Source: Paenarthrobacter nitroguajacolicus
GTDB taxonomy: Bacteria; Actinomycetota; Actinomycetes; Actinomycetales; Micrococcaceae
Assembly (NCBI RefSeq): GCF_007786235.1
Contig: NZ_VNFK01000015.1
Location: 57,324-121,323 of the forward strand
DNA length: 64,000 bases
Reading direction: 5' to 3'
Both the position numbers and the translations under genes were made by a program. This document shows positions 33,246 through 42,923 of the stretch, one piece after another. Positions within the stretch are counted from its first letter, which is position 1. Every line of letters begins with the position of its first letter. The notes below the pieces were generated by a model that saw nothing but the letters and a program-made list of their open reading frames with translations, made no database searches and was not told the origin of the DNA.

Positions 33246-33794
33246 TTAGCCTGCGTCCTTCTTGGCTTGGCGCTGGGCGCCCTGCGAGCGGCTGGAAGCG
33301 TCGCGTTTTACGCCACCGGTGGTCTTCTGGTGGGAGCGGGCGCGGCCCGGACCTGTGGTGGACTTGGCACCGGCACCTGAGGTCTGCGGCCCGGACGACT
33401 TCCCGGCAGCGGCGCGTTCCAAGCGCTCATCCTTGAGTTCTTCCGCTGCCTGGTGGGCCACGCGGGCCAGTTCCGTACTCACCATGGAGAGTGCTTCCTC
33501 GAACACGAAGGCACGGGCGCGGGCTTTGTCCGATTTGTTGGCGGCAGCTCCGCGCGCGCCGGCTTCCAGCACCTCATCTGCCGCTTTGCGCCGATAATTG
33601 GTGGTGTACTTATTGCGGGCCCGCCGCACCCGTTTATGCAGTTTCAGCAGGCCCTCTTCGTCGAGCAGCTCAAGCCTGGCTGGCTCCAATTCGCGAATCA
33701 AATCAAGTTGATCTTGCTTCAACACCCACAGATATTGGTCCATTCGCCGATAATTCCATACCTCGTGGCCGAGGGATAGATCCGCCGGCTGCAT
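33246..33794 (-). CDS. Hypothetical basic protein with helical core and disordered tail
   Basis: 182 residues if the ATG at 33794 is used (GGAG lies 8 bases before); an alternative ATG at 33743 gives 165 residues beginning MDQYLWVLKQ. Residues about 18-120 are charged helices with KLHKRVRRARNKYTTNYRRK. The last 60 residues are Lys/Arg/Ser/Gly/Gln-rich and look disordered and possibly nucleic-acid binding. It overlaps the 3' end of the cation efflux gene by up to 76 bases. Family not recognised. Confidence 0.72.
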   Translation of the reverse strand: MQPADLSLGHEVWNYRRMDQYLWVLKQDQLDLIRELEPARLELLDEEGLLKLHKRVRRARNKYTTNYRRKAADEVLEAGARGAAANKSDKARARAFVFEEALSMVSTELARVAHQAAEELKDERLERAAAGKSSGPQTSGAGAKSTTGPGRARSHQKTTGGVKRDASSRSQGAQRQAKKDAG

Positions 33795-34696
33795 TCAAAG
33801 AGCTCCGGTGATGCAGTGAGCGCCACGTACGCCCAGACCTCGAGGCCCAGAGGTGCGAGTGCGGCCACCACAGCCCGGCGGACGGAGTCTTCCTCACCAA
33901 CAGTCCAGGCCGACCCGGCAACCACGAAGTCCACCTCAACGTAGAGTTTCCGTCCAACTTTTCCGGATCGAACCAGCGGCTGTTCCAACCCGAACTCGTT
34001 CCTGACAGCCTGCACCGCCGCAGTGATGGCCGCGTCGATCTCCTTGGACGGTGCTCCCTCAAGAAGTTCGTTCAATCCGGCCCGAATCAGTCCGATGGGA
34101 ATGTACGCGAGGATCAGGCAGGCGACCAGGACGAGTACGGGGTCCACATAGAGCGCCACCTCCGCCAGCCCCATACCTTGCAGAACCAAAGCCACGCCGG
34201 CGCCCAAGAGCATCATGAGGCTGAGGATGGCTCCCGCCCGCCACTGCGCAATCTCAGCTCCTACCAGGTCCGAGTCCGGTGCCGCGCGACGCATCCACCA
34301 AGCAGTCGCGAATCCGATGGCAGCGGTGATCGCCCCATAAATGGCGATGACGGCGGCGCTGACCGGCGAACCGCCGTCGCGAATGACCACCACGGCATCG
34401 CTCACGGCCACCAACAGCGTGGCCGCCACAGCGATCCCCTGTATCAGAACCACTAACGGCGTCAGCGCGTCCCGCCCAAAGGGGAAGCGTCGCGTCGGCC
34501 CTGCCGCGGAGGCGGAGGATGCCTTCAACGAGATCGCCGACAGCACCAAACCGATTCCCATGTACGCGCCGTCGAACACGATGATCCTGGTCCCGCTGGC
34601 AATCCCCAGGATCAGCGCTCCGGCGGCGACCACGGCAGAGGCCCACAACGAAAAGCGCAGGGCCCGTCCCTCCGACCTGAGCTGGCCGTCAGCCAT
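33719..34696 (-). CDS. Cation efflux (CDF) family protein with degenerate metal site
   Basis: 325 residues from the ATG at 34696. It has six predicted membrane helices and a C-terminal soluble domain (KLYVEVDFVVAG). The helix that normally carries D-x3-D reads FDGAYM, and the helix that normally carries H-x3-D reads ALYVDP, so only one acidic residue remains in each half-site. It resembles the predicted cation transporter branch close to CDF. It overlaps the upstream membrane protein gene by 8 bases. Confidence 0.85.
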   Translation of the reverse strand: MADGQLRSEGRALRFSLWASAVVAAGALILGIASGTRIIVFDGAYMGIGLVLSAISLKASSASAAGPTRRFPFGRDALTPLVVLIQGIAVAATLLVAVSDAVVVIRDGGSPVSAAVIAIYGAITAAIGFATAWWMRRAAPDSDLVGAEIAQWRAGAILSLMMLLGAGVALVLQGMGLAEVALYVDPVLVLVACLILAYIPIGLIRAGLNELLEGAPSKEIDAAITAAVQAVRNEFGLEQPLVRSGKVGRKLYVEVDFVVAGSAWTVGEEDSVRRAVVAALAPLGLEVWAYVALTASPELFECSRRIYPSATRYGIIGEWTNICGC

Positions 34697-35786
34697 CAGC
34701 GGTACCGACAGCCAGGGCATCAAGCAGGCGGATAAAGACGGCGATCCAGCCATAGATGATCACGAAGGCGATGAGTTCAAAGGCAGTCAGGTTGAAGTAG
34801 CCCACCGGGAAGAACAGCAGAAGCGACACGATGAGGGCTGCCAGGAAAGCGCTGCAAAGGAAGAAGAAGCGGCGCGGAAGCCCTCGCAAAACGAAGGGAG
34901 AGGCAAGGAGCAGGAGGATGAAGACAACGGCCATTCCGGAAGCGAACAGGGTGTGGATCAGGAAACTGACGGAGAGCGGCACCACGCCCACCCCCGCGAG
35001 GAGCAGCCCCATTGCCACAAACGCACCCGAGCACAGGCCGGCACTCCACCGGTGCACCAACACGTTTCGCTCGATGAGGGACCTCAGGTCGCGGTGGAGG
35101 TACACGGCGAACGTGGTGATGAAGAAGCCGGCAACGATCAGCGACAGATTGAACAGGCCGCTGGATGCGCCGCCCAGGGTGCCGAGCTGGCTGAAGTGGT
35201 ACTCCCACCATTTCGGGTCCTGCGAGGTAGCCATGCTGGCCACCGTGCTCATCACCATGAAGAGAACCAGGAGGCCGGACAACTTCCGGGTATTGATGTC
35301 AGCCACTGAGAGATAGATCCAATACACCGCCAGTCCGCAGGCAACTGCCATTCCCACTGTGGCCGCGTAGATGTCCACGGTGAGGCCCTGAAAACTTCGC
35401 TGCAGCAAAAGGAAAGTGGCTACTGTTGCGATGGCCGAGATCAGGGCGTGAACCAGGGCTACTGTTGTTGCGTCCACGATGAACTTCCACGGCGGAAGGC
35501 TGAGCCGCCAGCTCTGGTCCGGAAGGTAACGCGAACGCCAGTAGCCAACGAATGCTGCCGCCAGCCCGAGCACCAGGACTGCCCCGGCCGTCACCAACCC
35601 CAGGGAGGCGCCTCCCCACAGCGGCGGGGTGCGGCCGAAGAAGATGAGCAATGCTGCCAGGCCTGCAACCACCGCAGCCGAGGCAGCGGCCACAAGCGCC
35701 TCGGACTCGGTTGCCACCTCACGCTGGCGTGGCCTGCTGGGGACAGTCGTCGTGCCAGCTGTTCGCCCCACCGTCGGTTGGCTCAC
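34689..35786 (-). CDS. Multi-pass membrane protein, DUF998-like
   Basis: 365 residues. After a polar 30-residue start there are about 9 hydrophobic helices. Segments WWEYHFSQLGTLGGASSGLF and FNLSLIVAGFFITTFAVYLH resemble the DUF998 group. The start is GTG after GGGAGGAACCACGCC and overlaps the stop of the STAS-like gene. Function unknown. It is the second gene of an operon that continues into the CDF gene. Confidence 0.82.
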   Translation of the reverse strand: MSQPTVGRTAGTTTVPSRPRQREVATESEALVAAASAAVVAGLAALLIFFGRTPPLWGGASLGLVTAGAVLVLGLAAAFVGYWRSRYLPDQSWRLSLPPWKFIVDATTVALVHALISAIATVATFLLLQRSFQGLTVDIYAATVGMAVACGLAVYWIYLSVADINTRKLSGLLVLFMVMSTVASMATSQDPKWWEYHFSQLGTLGGASSGLFNLSLIVAGFFITTFAVYLHRDLRSLIERNVLVHRWSAGLCSGAFVAMGLLLAGVGVVPLSVSFLIHTLFASGMAVVFILLLLASPFVLRGLPRRFFFLCSAFLAALIVSLLLFFPVGYFNLTAFELIAFVIIYGWIAVFIRLLDALAVGTADG

Positions 35787-36208
35787 GGCGTGGTTCCTCC
35801 CAGGGAGCCAGCACGCCCCTTCGGACCATCGGTGGCCGCCTCAGACGGGGCCGTGAGCCACACCATCGCTTCGTCTTCAGAGGTGAAAAAACGAGTAGGG
35901 CACGGCGGTTCCTGGACAGCCAGTTGATAGTCGGCGAGCATCCGGTCTACGGGGTTTCTTCCCAGCAACGCGATCTTGGAGGCCGCGCAGGGTTCAACGA
36001 AGACGTCCCGGGCTCCACGGCTGAGGTGGCCGGCATCGGCCATGGTCACCAGCAGGGGGTATCGGCGTCCGGCGGCGATTTCATTCACTGCGTCTACCGC
36101 TGCCCGGGCATTGTCGGCACCAATGCGGACACCGGGTTTCCAGGCCAAGGACATGACGGAGTCCGCCTCGAATCGGATGACGTAATCGTCGGAGTCCGTC
36201 TGAGCCAT
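35783..36208 (-). CDS. STAS/SpoIIAA-like small protein
   Basis: 141 residues from the ATG at 36208 (GGAG 6 bases upstream). Alternating strands and helices with YVIRFEADSVMSLAWKPGV, AAVDAVNEIAAGRRYPLLVT, RDVFVEPCAASKIALLG and ADYQLAVQEPPCPTRFFTSE fit the SpoIIAA-like STAS fold used in actinobacteria for short regulatory or binding proteins. No phosphorylatable Ser is obvious. First gene of the operon 36208-33246, whose other members are membrane proteins. Confidence 0.75.
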   Translation of the reverse strand: MAQTDSDDYVIRFEADSVMSLAWKPGVRIGADNARAAVDAVNEIAAGRRYPLLVTMADAGHLSRGARDVFVEPCAASKIALLGRNPVDRMLADYQLAVQEPPCPTRFFTSEDEAMVWLTAPSEAATDGPKGRAGSLGGTTP

Positions 36209-36325
36209 AGAACTCTCCATCTCTCCTGGGCTGTCCGAAGTGTCCGTTGTACCACGGGCTGTCTCCACCCTGCGCCCGCCGGCGACCTCCCGTCTCCTCC
36301 GAAATGAGTGATCTTTGGTGTCCGA

Positions 36326-37741
36326 TCAGCTGGTGGACGACGTGTCCGCGTTTTCACTTTCCGGTTCCTCCACCCCGGCCTGTGCATACGATGCCGACAC
36401 TCGGCGGTAGACCGGTGTGAGGAAAGCGATGAGTGCCACCGCGATCATGATGAGTCCGGCCACCAGGAACACCAGCGCGATGCCGCGGGAGATTCCCTCG
36501 CCCAGCAACGGTTCAAGCTGGGCGGCACCTTCGGACGACCGGGCATACGGGATGATCCAGAACTGGGCGATTGGTGCAATCAGGAATGCGGTTATGGGCG
36601 CTGCCGCCGATTCGAAGGCCATGGCGAAACCAAAGACCCTGCCCTGGCGCGGGAGCGGAACAACTTTCTGGATAACGGTCTGCTCGGCAGCCTCCACCAC
36701 GGGAACAAGTGCCATGTAGAACCAGATGCCCGCGATGTAGAGCCACGCCCACTCGCGCAGGGTGAAAACCGCGCCGAGGACTCCCATCAAAGCGACGGCG
36801 ATCAGCATGGTCCGCAAGGGGTTGGGCCCAAGCCCGAACTTCCCGATCAGCGCTCCGCCCACGATGAAACCTGTGGCGCCTACCGCGAAGACGGTCCCCC
36901 AGATCTCCACGGAGAACATCTCCAGGCCGTAAGGGTCCATCAACGCCATGTAGACGCCGCCGATGAAGTTGTTGAACGTGGAAAAGAGGATCAAGGCGAA
37001 CAGGCCGGATATTGCCATCACAGCCGCCCAAGACCCACGCAGGTCGAATCCGCCCTGCGCATCCGAGGCCGCTGCCCGCACTTCCTCGGGCAAGCGCAGA
37101 GTGAGCAGGTGTGCGAAGGCCAACGCGGTGAGGACCAAAGCCACCACCACGGTCCACCCCATGCCCAGCATTCCCACGGACAGCCCGGACAGGACGGAAG
37201 TCACCAGGAACATCAGTCCCTGCACCATGCCCACCAATCCGTTGGCATTCGCCCGACGGTCGGGCTCAATCAGAATGGTGACCGTGGTGGAAAGGGCGAT
37301 GTTGCGCATGTTCTCCACCACCGCGCCGATCAGGATGATCATGGTGAAGATCCAGAACCAGGGCTGCGTCAGGTCGAGCAAAGCCTCTACCGGGGTCAGG
37401 AGGAACATGACTCCGGCGAGGACGAACATCACCAAGGTGAACACTGCGGCGAAGCGCATCACCGCCAGCTTGCGGTGGCGGTCCACGAGCGTGCCGAAAC
37501 TAATGCTGGAGAGGGCAATCAGCAGCATGTACGCGCCGCCGATAACCCCTGTGGCAATCACGTTGCGCGTCTCCAAGTACACCCAAAAGGTCAAGGCGTA
37601 CCAGAGGTAGCTGGTGGTGATATTGGCCAAGGCCGTGTTGACCAGGATCCCGGTGAAGGTTCGGGATCGCTGCGCCGGAGTGCGTACGGACAGGTCGATG
37701 GCGTCGGAATCCACGGCAGAAGCCGGTTCCTGCTCAGTCAT
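36326..37741 (-). CDS. MFS transporter (12 TM, multidrug-type)
   Basis: 471 residues, about 12 membrane helices with a central cytoplasmic loop (LTLRLPEEVRAAASDAQGGF). The N-half has FGTLVDRHRKLAVMRFAAVF, the MFS A-like motif between helices 2 and 3. It resembles the enterobactin-exporter-like/MFS_3 group. Substrate unknown. The ATG at 37741 follows CTGGGACGC. It stands alone, divergent from the histidine kinase gene. Confidence 0.9.
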   Translation of the reverse strand: MTEQEPASAVDSDAIDLSVRTPAQRSRTFTGILVNTALANITTSYLWYALTFWVYLETRNVIATGVIGGAYMLLIALSSISFGTLVDRHRKLAVMRFAAVFTLVMFVLAGVMFLLTPVEALLDLTQPWFWIFTMIILIGAVVENMRNIALSTTVTILIEPDRRANANGLVGMVQGLMFLVTSVLSGLSVGMLGMGWTVVVALVLTALAFAHLLTLRLPEEVRAAASDAQGGFDLRGSWAAVMAISGLFALILFSTFNNFIGGVYMALMDPYGLEMFSVEIWGTVFAVGATGFIVGGALIGKFGLGPNPLRTMLIAVALMGVLGAVFTLREWAWLYIAGIWFYMALVPVVEAAEQTVIQKVVPLPRQGRVFGFAMAFESAAAPITAFLIAPIAQFWIIPYARSSEGAAQLEPLLGEGISRGIALVFLVAGLIMIAVALIAFLTPVYRRVSASYAQAGVEEPESENADTSSTS

Positions 37742-37819
37742 GCGTCCCAGTAAACCACTGCATCCCACAGCCCGGTAGTATCGGCAGGGAATCCTAAAGA
37801 CGCTTGGGGGAATTGTTTA

Positions 37820-39049
37820 ATGACGCGCGCACAAGGTCAGCTCGCTTTTACCGACGACGTAAGCCGGGACCTGGAATTACAGGAATATGGTTTGGATCCT
37901 GCAGTCGATTCCACGCTCCTTCCCAATACGGCTGTCATGAGCGCCCTGCAAAACCTTGTTCGCTTGGCCACCGAGTTGTGCGGCGCTCCTTACGGCGTGG
38001 TCAACATCATCAGCGCGGAATACCAGCACCAAATTGGCGCGTGGGGTGTGGAACCCGGAGTCTGCTCGCGAGAAGACTCCATGTGCGCCAAGGTCTTCCT
38101 CTCCCGCGAGCGGACAGTCGTCAGCGACGCGTCCCAGGATCCGCGTTTCGCGGACAACCCTTTTGTCACGGGGGAAATCGGCAAAGTCCGCTTTTATGCG
38201 TCTGTCCCGTTGCAAACGGAATCGGGCTTTGTGCCAGGAACCCTCTGCGTCTTCTCGGATAAGACGAAAGAATTGCGCCCCGAACAAATCAGCATGCTTG
38301 AAGTCCTTGCCAAGCAAGTGGTGGAACTCTTGGAACTGCAGCATCGCACGGTCCAGCTGGACCGCACCTATGCCGAGCTCAAAGACAGCAACGCCAAGCT
38401 CGCCGGTTTCGCTGGCCGCGTCAGCCACGATCTCCGCATTCCCTTGACCACCATCCTCGGCTACGTCGAGTTGGTGGAAGACGATCCCGATGTCGAGCCT
38501 GGCAGCACGGCCGCCAACTACCTGGACCGCATTGGTGCCAGCGGCCGGCGGATGCTCGGAATGCTGGAGGACGTCCTCAGCTACTCCCGGGTGGGCGGCG
38601 GCATACAGCCGGAGCATGTGTCTCTGCGAGAGGTCACCGAGGAAGTTGCAGGTGACCTGGGAATTGAGAATGACGGGATAGTCGACGTCGAAGATCTCAC
38701 GGTCCGCGCGGACCGTGGACAAGTCCGTACGCTCCTGCAGAACCTGCTCTCCAACGCCATGAACTACCGCAGTCCCGAACGCGACCTCCGCGTCCGCATA
38801 AGTGGGGTTTCCAACTACCACGGCGCCACGATTTTCATCGCGGACAACGGCAAGGGCATCAACCCGGAAGACCGGGCCAAATGCCTCGAGCCCTTGGTAC
38901 GCCTGCGGCGGCAAGGTGATGGCCCGGGCACGGGCCTCGGACTGGCAACGTGCAGGAGCATCGCCAAAGCACACGGCGGCGACCTCACACTGGCTGAGAC
39001 CCCCGGCGGCGGAACAACAGTGGCCGTCAGCTTTCCCGCGGGGCTCTAG
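37820..39049 (+). CDS. GAF-domain sensor histidine kinase
   Basis: 409 residues, no membrane helix. A GAF domain spans about 35-175 (LCGAPYGVVNIISAEYQHQI, CAKVFLSRERTVVSDASQDP). Then a coiled linker leads to the dimerisation helix with phospho-acceptor His203 in SHDLRIPLT. The ATPase domain has NLLSNAMNYRSP (N box), FIADNGKGI (G1) and PGTGLGLATC (G2). A cytoplasmic signal kinase; no response regulator gene is next to it, so its partner is elsewhere. ATG after GGGGGAATTGTTTA. Confidence 0.93.
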   Translation: MTRAQGQLAFTDDVSRDLELQEYGLDPAVDSTLLPNTAVMSALQNLVRLATELCGAPYGVVNIISAEYQHQIGAWGVEPGVCSREDSMCAKVFLSRERTVVSDASQDPRFADNPFVTGEIGKVRFYASVPLQTESGFVPGTLCVFSDKTKELRPEQISMLEVLAKQVVELLELQHRTVQLDRTYAELKDSNAKLAGFAGRVSHDLRIPLTTILGYVELVEDDPDVEPGSTAANYLDRIGASGRRMLGMLEDVLSYSRVGGGIQPEHVSLREVTEEVAGDLGIENDGIVDVEDLTVRADRGQVRTLLQNLLSNAMNYRSPERDLRVRISGVSNYHGATIFIADNGKGINPEDRAKCLEPLVRLRRQGDGPGTGLGLATCRSIAKAHGGDLTLAETPGGGTTVAVSFPAGL

Positions 39050-39135
39050 ACCGTCCGGAGTGTCTCCCGGTTCCTTGCCATTGCGCCTGTCATCATTCGA
39101 GGCATGACGACCTCACATTTCTTGTAGAGGAAACC

Positions 39136-40626
39136 GTGAAGCGGCCCGCCCCCGTCCGCTCACTCATCGCGATCCCACTCGTGGTCATCGTGCTGTTCCT
39201 GGCGGGCTGTGTCCCGATCGCAACGCCGCCGGCACCGGCACCACCAGCTGTCGCGGTCATCGGCGCCGCACCGTCGAAGATCGCGCTGGGGACTCCGTCC
39301 ACTGAGGCCATGACGACGCGCACGGCAGGACAATCGCCCACGGTGGCGACGTGGCAGTATCTCAGCGGCGCAGAGTCCTTTAACAGGGACCTGGATGCAC
39401 GGCTGCTCGGCATTTTCGATGCCCGGGCCAGCGGCCGCCATCAACCAGCGGCCCTGTCAGCCACCCCTGGTGCGCTGTTGTCCGACGGAGTGTCGGTCAC
39501 GCATGAAATCATCCTGGCCACGGGAAACGTGGTGGGCTCCCGATGGGTGCAGACAACAATGGCCAACGGTGTCCGGACTGCGTGGAGGGACCAGATCAGC
39601 TACCAGGACCTCAGCACTGGGGCGGTCACTGACAGCGCAGCCTTGATCAGCCCGGCCATGACAGGAACCCTGCGGACAATCCTTGGGGACATCTTCCGTT
39701 CCGAGACCCGTGCCCCGACCCCCGGTTCACTGCCCACAGGTTCACTGCCCACAGGTCCGCTGCCCGATGCCGAGCTGCTCACCGCCGTCGCGTTGACCAC
39801 AACCGGTAATCTCAGCGTGACCATCCACCAAGACCCCGGCACAGGCGTCGCCTTGACCAGTCCGCTCACTGTGGAGCTCAGTGCCCAAACCACGGACAAC
39901 GTCATCTCACCCGCCGGCCAAGTGCTTCGCAACGCAGTCACCGCGGGAACACCGTTCAACGCCCCACAGCGCACCCCTGACGGCGCGGCGCACATCAACT
40001 GCGACCTCGTCCCGTGTGTTGCCCTGACCTACGACGACGGGCCGAATGCCCAAACCACCCGGCTCCTCACCATCCTGGACAAGCACAAGGTGTATGCCAC
40101 GTTCTTCCAGCAGGGCGGCTACGTCAGGGCCAATCCGGCGGTGGCACAATCCGTGGCGGCAGCGGGCCACAGCATCGCCAACCACACCATGAGCCACCCG
40201 TACCTCACCAAGCTTCCGGCGTCAGGCATCGAAAGGGAGGTCCAGGGAGCCCAGGCTGCCATCGAAAAAGCAACGGGTGTGGTGCCGGTATTCCTGAGAC
40301 CGCCGTACGGTGCAACCAACGCAACAGTTGCCGCCTCCGTGGGCCTGCCGCAGGTCACCTGGGATGTGGACTCCCTTGATTGGCAGTCCAGGAACAAGGC
40401 TGTGTTCATCCCCCGGATCATGGGCTTGGTCAAGCCTGGATCGATCATCCTGCAACACGACGTCCACGCGTCCACCGTCGACGGCCAGGCCGAACTCATC
40501 ACCCAGCTCAAAGGCAGGGGCTATTACTTGGTGACCCTCCCGCAGCTTTTCGCGGGGATCGACCTGATGCCGGGAGCCACCTACAAGTGCCGAGGCGCCG
40601 CGGGGGGTTGCGTTCCCGGCCGCTGA
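39136..40626 (+). CDS. Polysaccharide deacetylase (CE4) lipoprotein
   Basis: 496 residues. Signal peptide with lipobox LAGC (Cys25), a Pro/Ala-rich spacer, and a central domain with a GSLPTG direct repeat. The catalytic NodB domain fills about the last 200 residues: TYDDGPNAQ, SIANHTMSHPYL (two metal His), FLRPPYGATN and ILQHDVHA. It removes acetyl groups from a cell wall or extracellular glycan. The start is GTG after TAGAGGAAACC. It is alone, with a bidirectional terminator behind it. Confidence 0.92.
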   Translation: MKRPAPVRSLIAIPLVVIVLFLAGCVPIATPPAPAPPAVAVIGAAPSKIALGTPSTEAMTTRTAGQSPTVATWQYLSGAESFNRDLDARLLGIFDARASGRHQPAALSATPGALLSDGVSVTHEIILATGNVVGSRWVQTTMANGVRTAWRDQISYQDLSTGAVTDSAALISPAMTGTLRTILGDIFRSETRAPTPGSLPTGSLPTGPLPDAELLTAVALTTTGNLSVTIHQDPGTGVALTSPLTVELSAQTTDNVISPAGQVLRNAVTAGTPFNAPQRTPDGAAHINCDLVPCVALTYDDGPNAQTTRLLTILDKHKVYATFFQQGGYVRANPAVAQSVAAAGHSIANHTMSHPYLTKLPASGIEREVQGAQAAIEKATGVVPVFLRPPYGATNATVAASVGLPQVTWDVDSLDWQSRNKAVFIPRIMGLVKPGSIILQHDVHASTVDGQAELITQLKGRGYYLVTLPQLFAGIDLMPGATYKCRGAAGGCVPGR

Positions 40627-40643
40627 ACGGCCGGAGGTTAAGT

Positions 40644-40669
40644 TACGACGGCGGCAGGTCGCCGTCGTA
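40644..40669. terminator. Bidirectional terminator, CGACGGCG family, copy 2
   Basis: TACGACGGCG at 40644-40653 pairs with CGCCGTCGTA at 40660-40669 around GCAGGT. Read from the minus strand the loop is ACCTGC, as in the other copies. It separates convergent deacetylase and kinase genes. Confidence 0.75.
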
Positions 40670-40690
40670 CGTCTCTTCCCCGAGCCGGGG

Positions 40691-42034
40691 CTACTTGTCC
40701 TCGCCCTTGCCCTTGGCCTTTTCAGGCTTCTTCTCGCTCTTGCCGTCGCTCTTTTTCTCGGCAAGGTCCTTGCCTGGCACCACCACGGGGGCGGGCGCCT
40801 CGACCACGGGAACGGGATCCGTTTGCGGTGTCTCGGGAAGATTGACCACCTCGGCGGGCACAGCTTCGGCAGGTGCCGGCGCCGGTGCCACGGGGGCCAC
40901 TGGCAGAGCCGGCGAACTTGGCTGGGGCTCCGCCTGGGATATCCCGGAATCTGCAGGTTGGGTGGGATCCGCGGTGTTGCCCGATGGCGCAATTCCCTGG
41001 GTGAGGAAGATCAGAGCCAGCGGCACAGTCACGGCCGCAGCGGCGACTGCCCGGACAGTCTTGGGACGCCTCTTGCCGACGGTCCGGAGTCCGCTGATCG
41101 CGGCCTGCTTTCGGGTTGGCGTGCGGAAAGGTGGCCGCGACGGCACCGGCGGCAACACCGCGGTCCGCCGGCCCGATTGGATTTTTTCTTCGGCGAGCGC
41201 CAGCTCAACGTCTTGGGCACTCGGACGCTTTTCGGGGTCCATGTCCGTCATGGTCTCCAAAAGGGTACGCAGCGGCGCGGGGAGCTCCAGGGGAATCTCC
41301 GGAGCGCGGTGCAGGCGGGCAGCGGCGGTCTCGATGGGAGTCCCCGGGTATTCCGCCCTCCCGGTCAGGCACTCCAGCAGCACCAGGCCCAGCGAATAGA
41401 TGTCGCTGGCCGGAGTCAGGTGCAGGCCCTGGGCCTGCTCCGGGCTGAGGTATTGGGCCGTTCCCACAGTGAACCCCGTGGCGGTGAGGCGGTTGTCATC
41501 CATGACCAAGGCGACCCCGAAGTCCGCCAACTTCACGGATTCGGCGAGTTCGCCGTCGTCGGATACCAGGATGTTGGCGGGCTTGATGTCGCGATGGATG
41601 ACACCGTGCTCATGTACTTGGGACAGCGCCCCGGCTATCCGGCTGCCGATGCGCACTGTTTCCGGCAGGGTGAGGGGACCGTCGGACAGCACGGCGCGCA
41701 AGTCATGGCCCTCGGCGAGTTCCATGACCAGGAAGGCACGTTCTTCGTCGTTTCGGGTATCGACGCCCGCGTCAAAGGCAGCAACGAGTCCAGGGTGGTC
41801 AAACCCTGCCAGAAGCCGCATTTCGGTTTCCTGGCGTCCACGGAAGGAGTCGTCGCCCGAACCCGGGAGGAAGATCTTGATGGCCACCTCACGGCCGAGC
41901 AGCAGGTCCGTTGCCCGGTAGACCGTGGACATGGCGCCGCGGCCCAGGACAGGGCCCATCTGGTATCGGCCGTCCAAGGTGTCGTCGATGGAATCGGGGA
42001 CGCGGGAGTCCACGGCCTCTTCATTGTTGCCCAC
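40691..42034 (-). CDS. Serine/threonine protein kinase (PknA/B type) with one membrane helix
   Basis: 447 residues. Kinase domain about 25-290: Gly loop GRGAMSTVY, Lys53 in VAIK, HRDIKPANIL with Asp149, Lys151 and Asn154, and DFG Asp171. A membrane helix follows at about 323-340, then an external Pro/Ala/Val-rich segment and a Lys-rich end, without PASTA or other sensor domain. GTG start at 42034 with a weak ribosome site. It likely signals from the cell envelope; substrates unknown. Confidence 0.93.
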   Translation of the reverse strand: MGNNEEAVDSRVPDSIDDTLDGRYQMGPVLGRGAMSTVYRATDLLLGREVAIKIFLPGSGDDSFRGRQETEMRLLAGFDHPGLVAAFDAGVDTRNDEERAFLVMELAEGHDLRAVLSDGPLTLPETVRIGSRIAGALSQVHEHGVIHRDIKPANILVSDDGELAESVKLADFGVALVMDDNRLTATGFTVGTAQYLSPEQAQGLHLTPASDIYSLGLVLLECLTGRAEYPGTPIETAAARLHRAPEIPLELPAPLRTLLETMTDMDPEKRPSAQDVELALAEEKIQSGRRTAVLPPVPSRPPFRTPTRKQAAISGLRTVGKRRPKTVRAVAAAAVTVPLALIFLTQGIAPSGNTADPTQPADSGISQAEPQPSSPALPVAPVAPAPAPAEAVPAEVVNLPETPQTDPVPVVEAPAPVVVPGKDLAEKKSDGKSEKKPEKAKGKGEDK

Positions 42035-42264
42035 GAATGGTCACGCCCTTCAGGCCCACCTGGATACCCCGGACCAATCCACCGTCCGACGTCACCAAGC
42101 AATGCCGTCAATCAAACTTCCACGATGGCCGCGCGGCCGACTGCTTCAGCCCCTGGCGGCCCAGGCTCAAAGCCCAAACAGCATCATCCGGTTACACCAG
42201 ATAAGTCATCAGGATACTTATTAACCACCCACAAGGGCAACGTGGCGATTCATGGACAACTGAA

Positions 42265-42906
42265 TCAGGCGCTATGCAGCCGGTCCACGGCCGCGCGAAG
42301 TTGTCCCGCAGGTACCCCCAGGGACCATTCGGCCACGTCCGTGACGAACCGAGTGAACGCCTCATAATCGAAGGCCTCGGCGTTGTTGACGTACGAACCC
42401 ACGCCGTCAATGGCTACCCAGATCCGAATGCAGGCGGCGAAGGGGTCCTCCACCACGAAGTCCCCGGACCTCACGCCATCCTCGATCAGGGCGGTCAGCC
42501 TGGTCCGATCCAAGTGCTCCTGCGCCAAGAGAGCTTCCACGAGGGCAGGTGTGAACCGGCACAGATGCCGGGCGTTGAGCCACAGCCGGGTGAGTTCGAA
42601 GGCACCTTGGCCTTCGATGCGCAAGACAAGGTGCGCCATGCGCTCGAGGGGAGTGCCGACGTCGGGGAACAACTCCTCCCGCTCTTCCGAAACAGCGCGG
42701 ACGAAGGCGGCGATCACCAGGTCTTCGGCGGCGGGATAGTAGTGACTGATCAGCCCGGGCCGCACGCCCAGGCGCTCGGCCACGGCGCGGAGGGTAATCC
42801 GCTCCAAGCCCTCATTCAGCGCAATCGAAGCGGCTTCGGCCAGGATCTCGGCACGGCGCTCGTCAGGTAATTTTCGGACGCGTTGCGATGTGGGGCTTGA
42901 CACCAT
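42265..42906 (-). CDS. TetR family regulator of the NylB-type operon
   Basis: 213 residues. HTH at about 18-62 (ERITLRAVAERLGVRPGLIS, then HYYPAAEDL). The C-terminal helical ligand domain carries RLWLNARHLCRFTPALVEAL and resembles BetI/DhaS-type proteins. It diverges from the NCS1 permease gene, and two ATTGGT/ACCAAT palindromes lie between them. It probably represses the permease-hydrolase operon until an imported amide or heterocycle is present. The 230 bases between it and the kinase gene contain nothing I can name. Confidence 0.92.
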   Translation of the reverse strand: MVSSPTSQRVRKLPDERRAEILAEAASIALNEGLERITLRAVAERLGVRPGLISHYYPAAEDLVIAAFVRAVSEEREELFPDVGTPLERMAHLVLRIEGQGAFELTRLWLNARHLCRFTPALVEALLAQEHLDRTRLTALIEDGVRSGDFVVEDPFAACIRIWVAIDGVGSYVNNAEAFDYEAFTRFVTDVAEWSLGVPAGQLRAAVDRLHSA

Positions 42907-42923
42907 GCCCCACAGTCTATTGG

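Noticed and set aside
36308..37753. Long + strand frame opposite the MFS gene
   Set aside because: The MFS protein on the other strand has a full set of membrane helices and motifs. The opposite frame is a Gln/His/Gly/Glu-rich composition artefact.
40823..42367. Long + strand frame opposite the Ser/Thr kinase gene
   Set aside because: The kinase shows every catalytic motif. The opposite frame has none of any family and no start signal.
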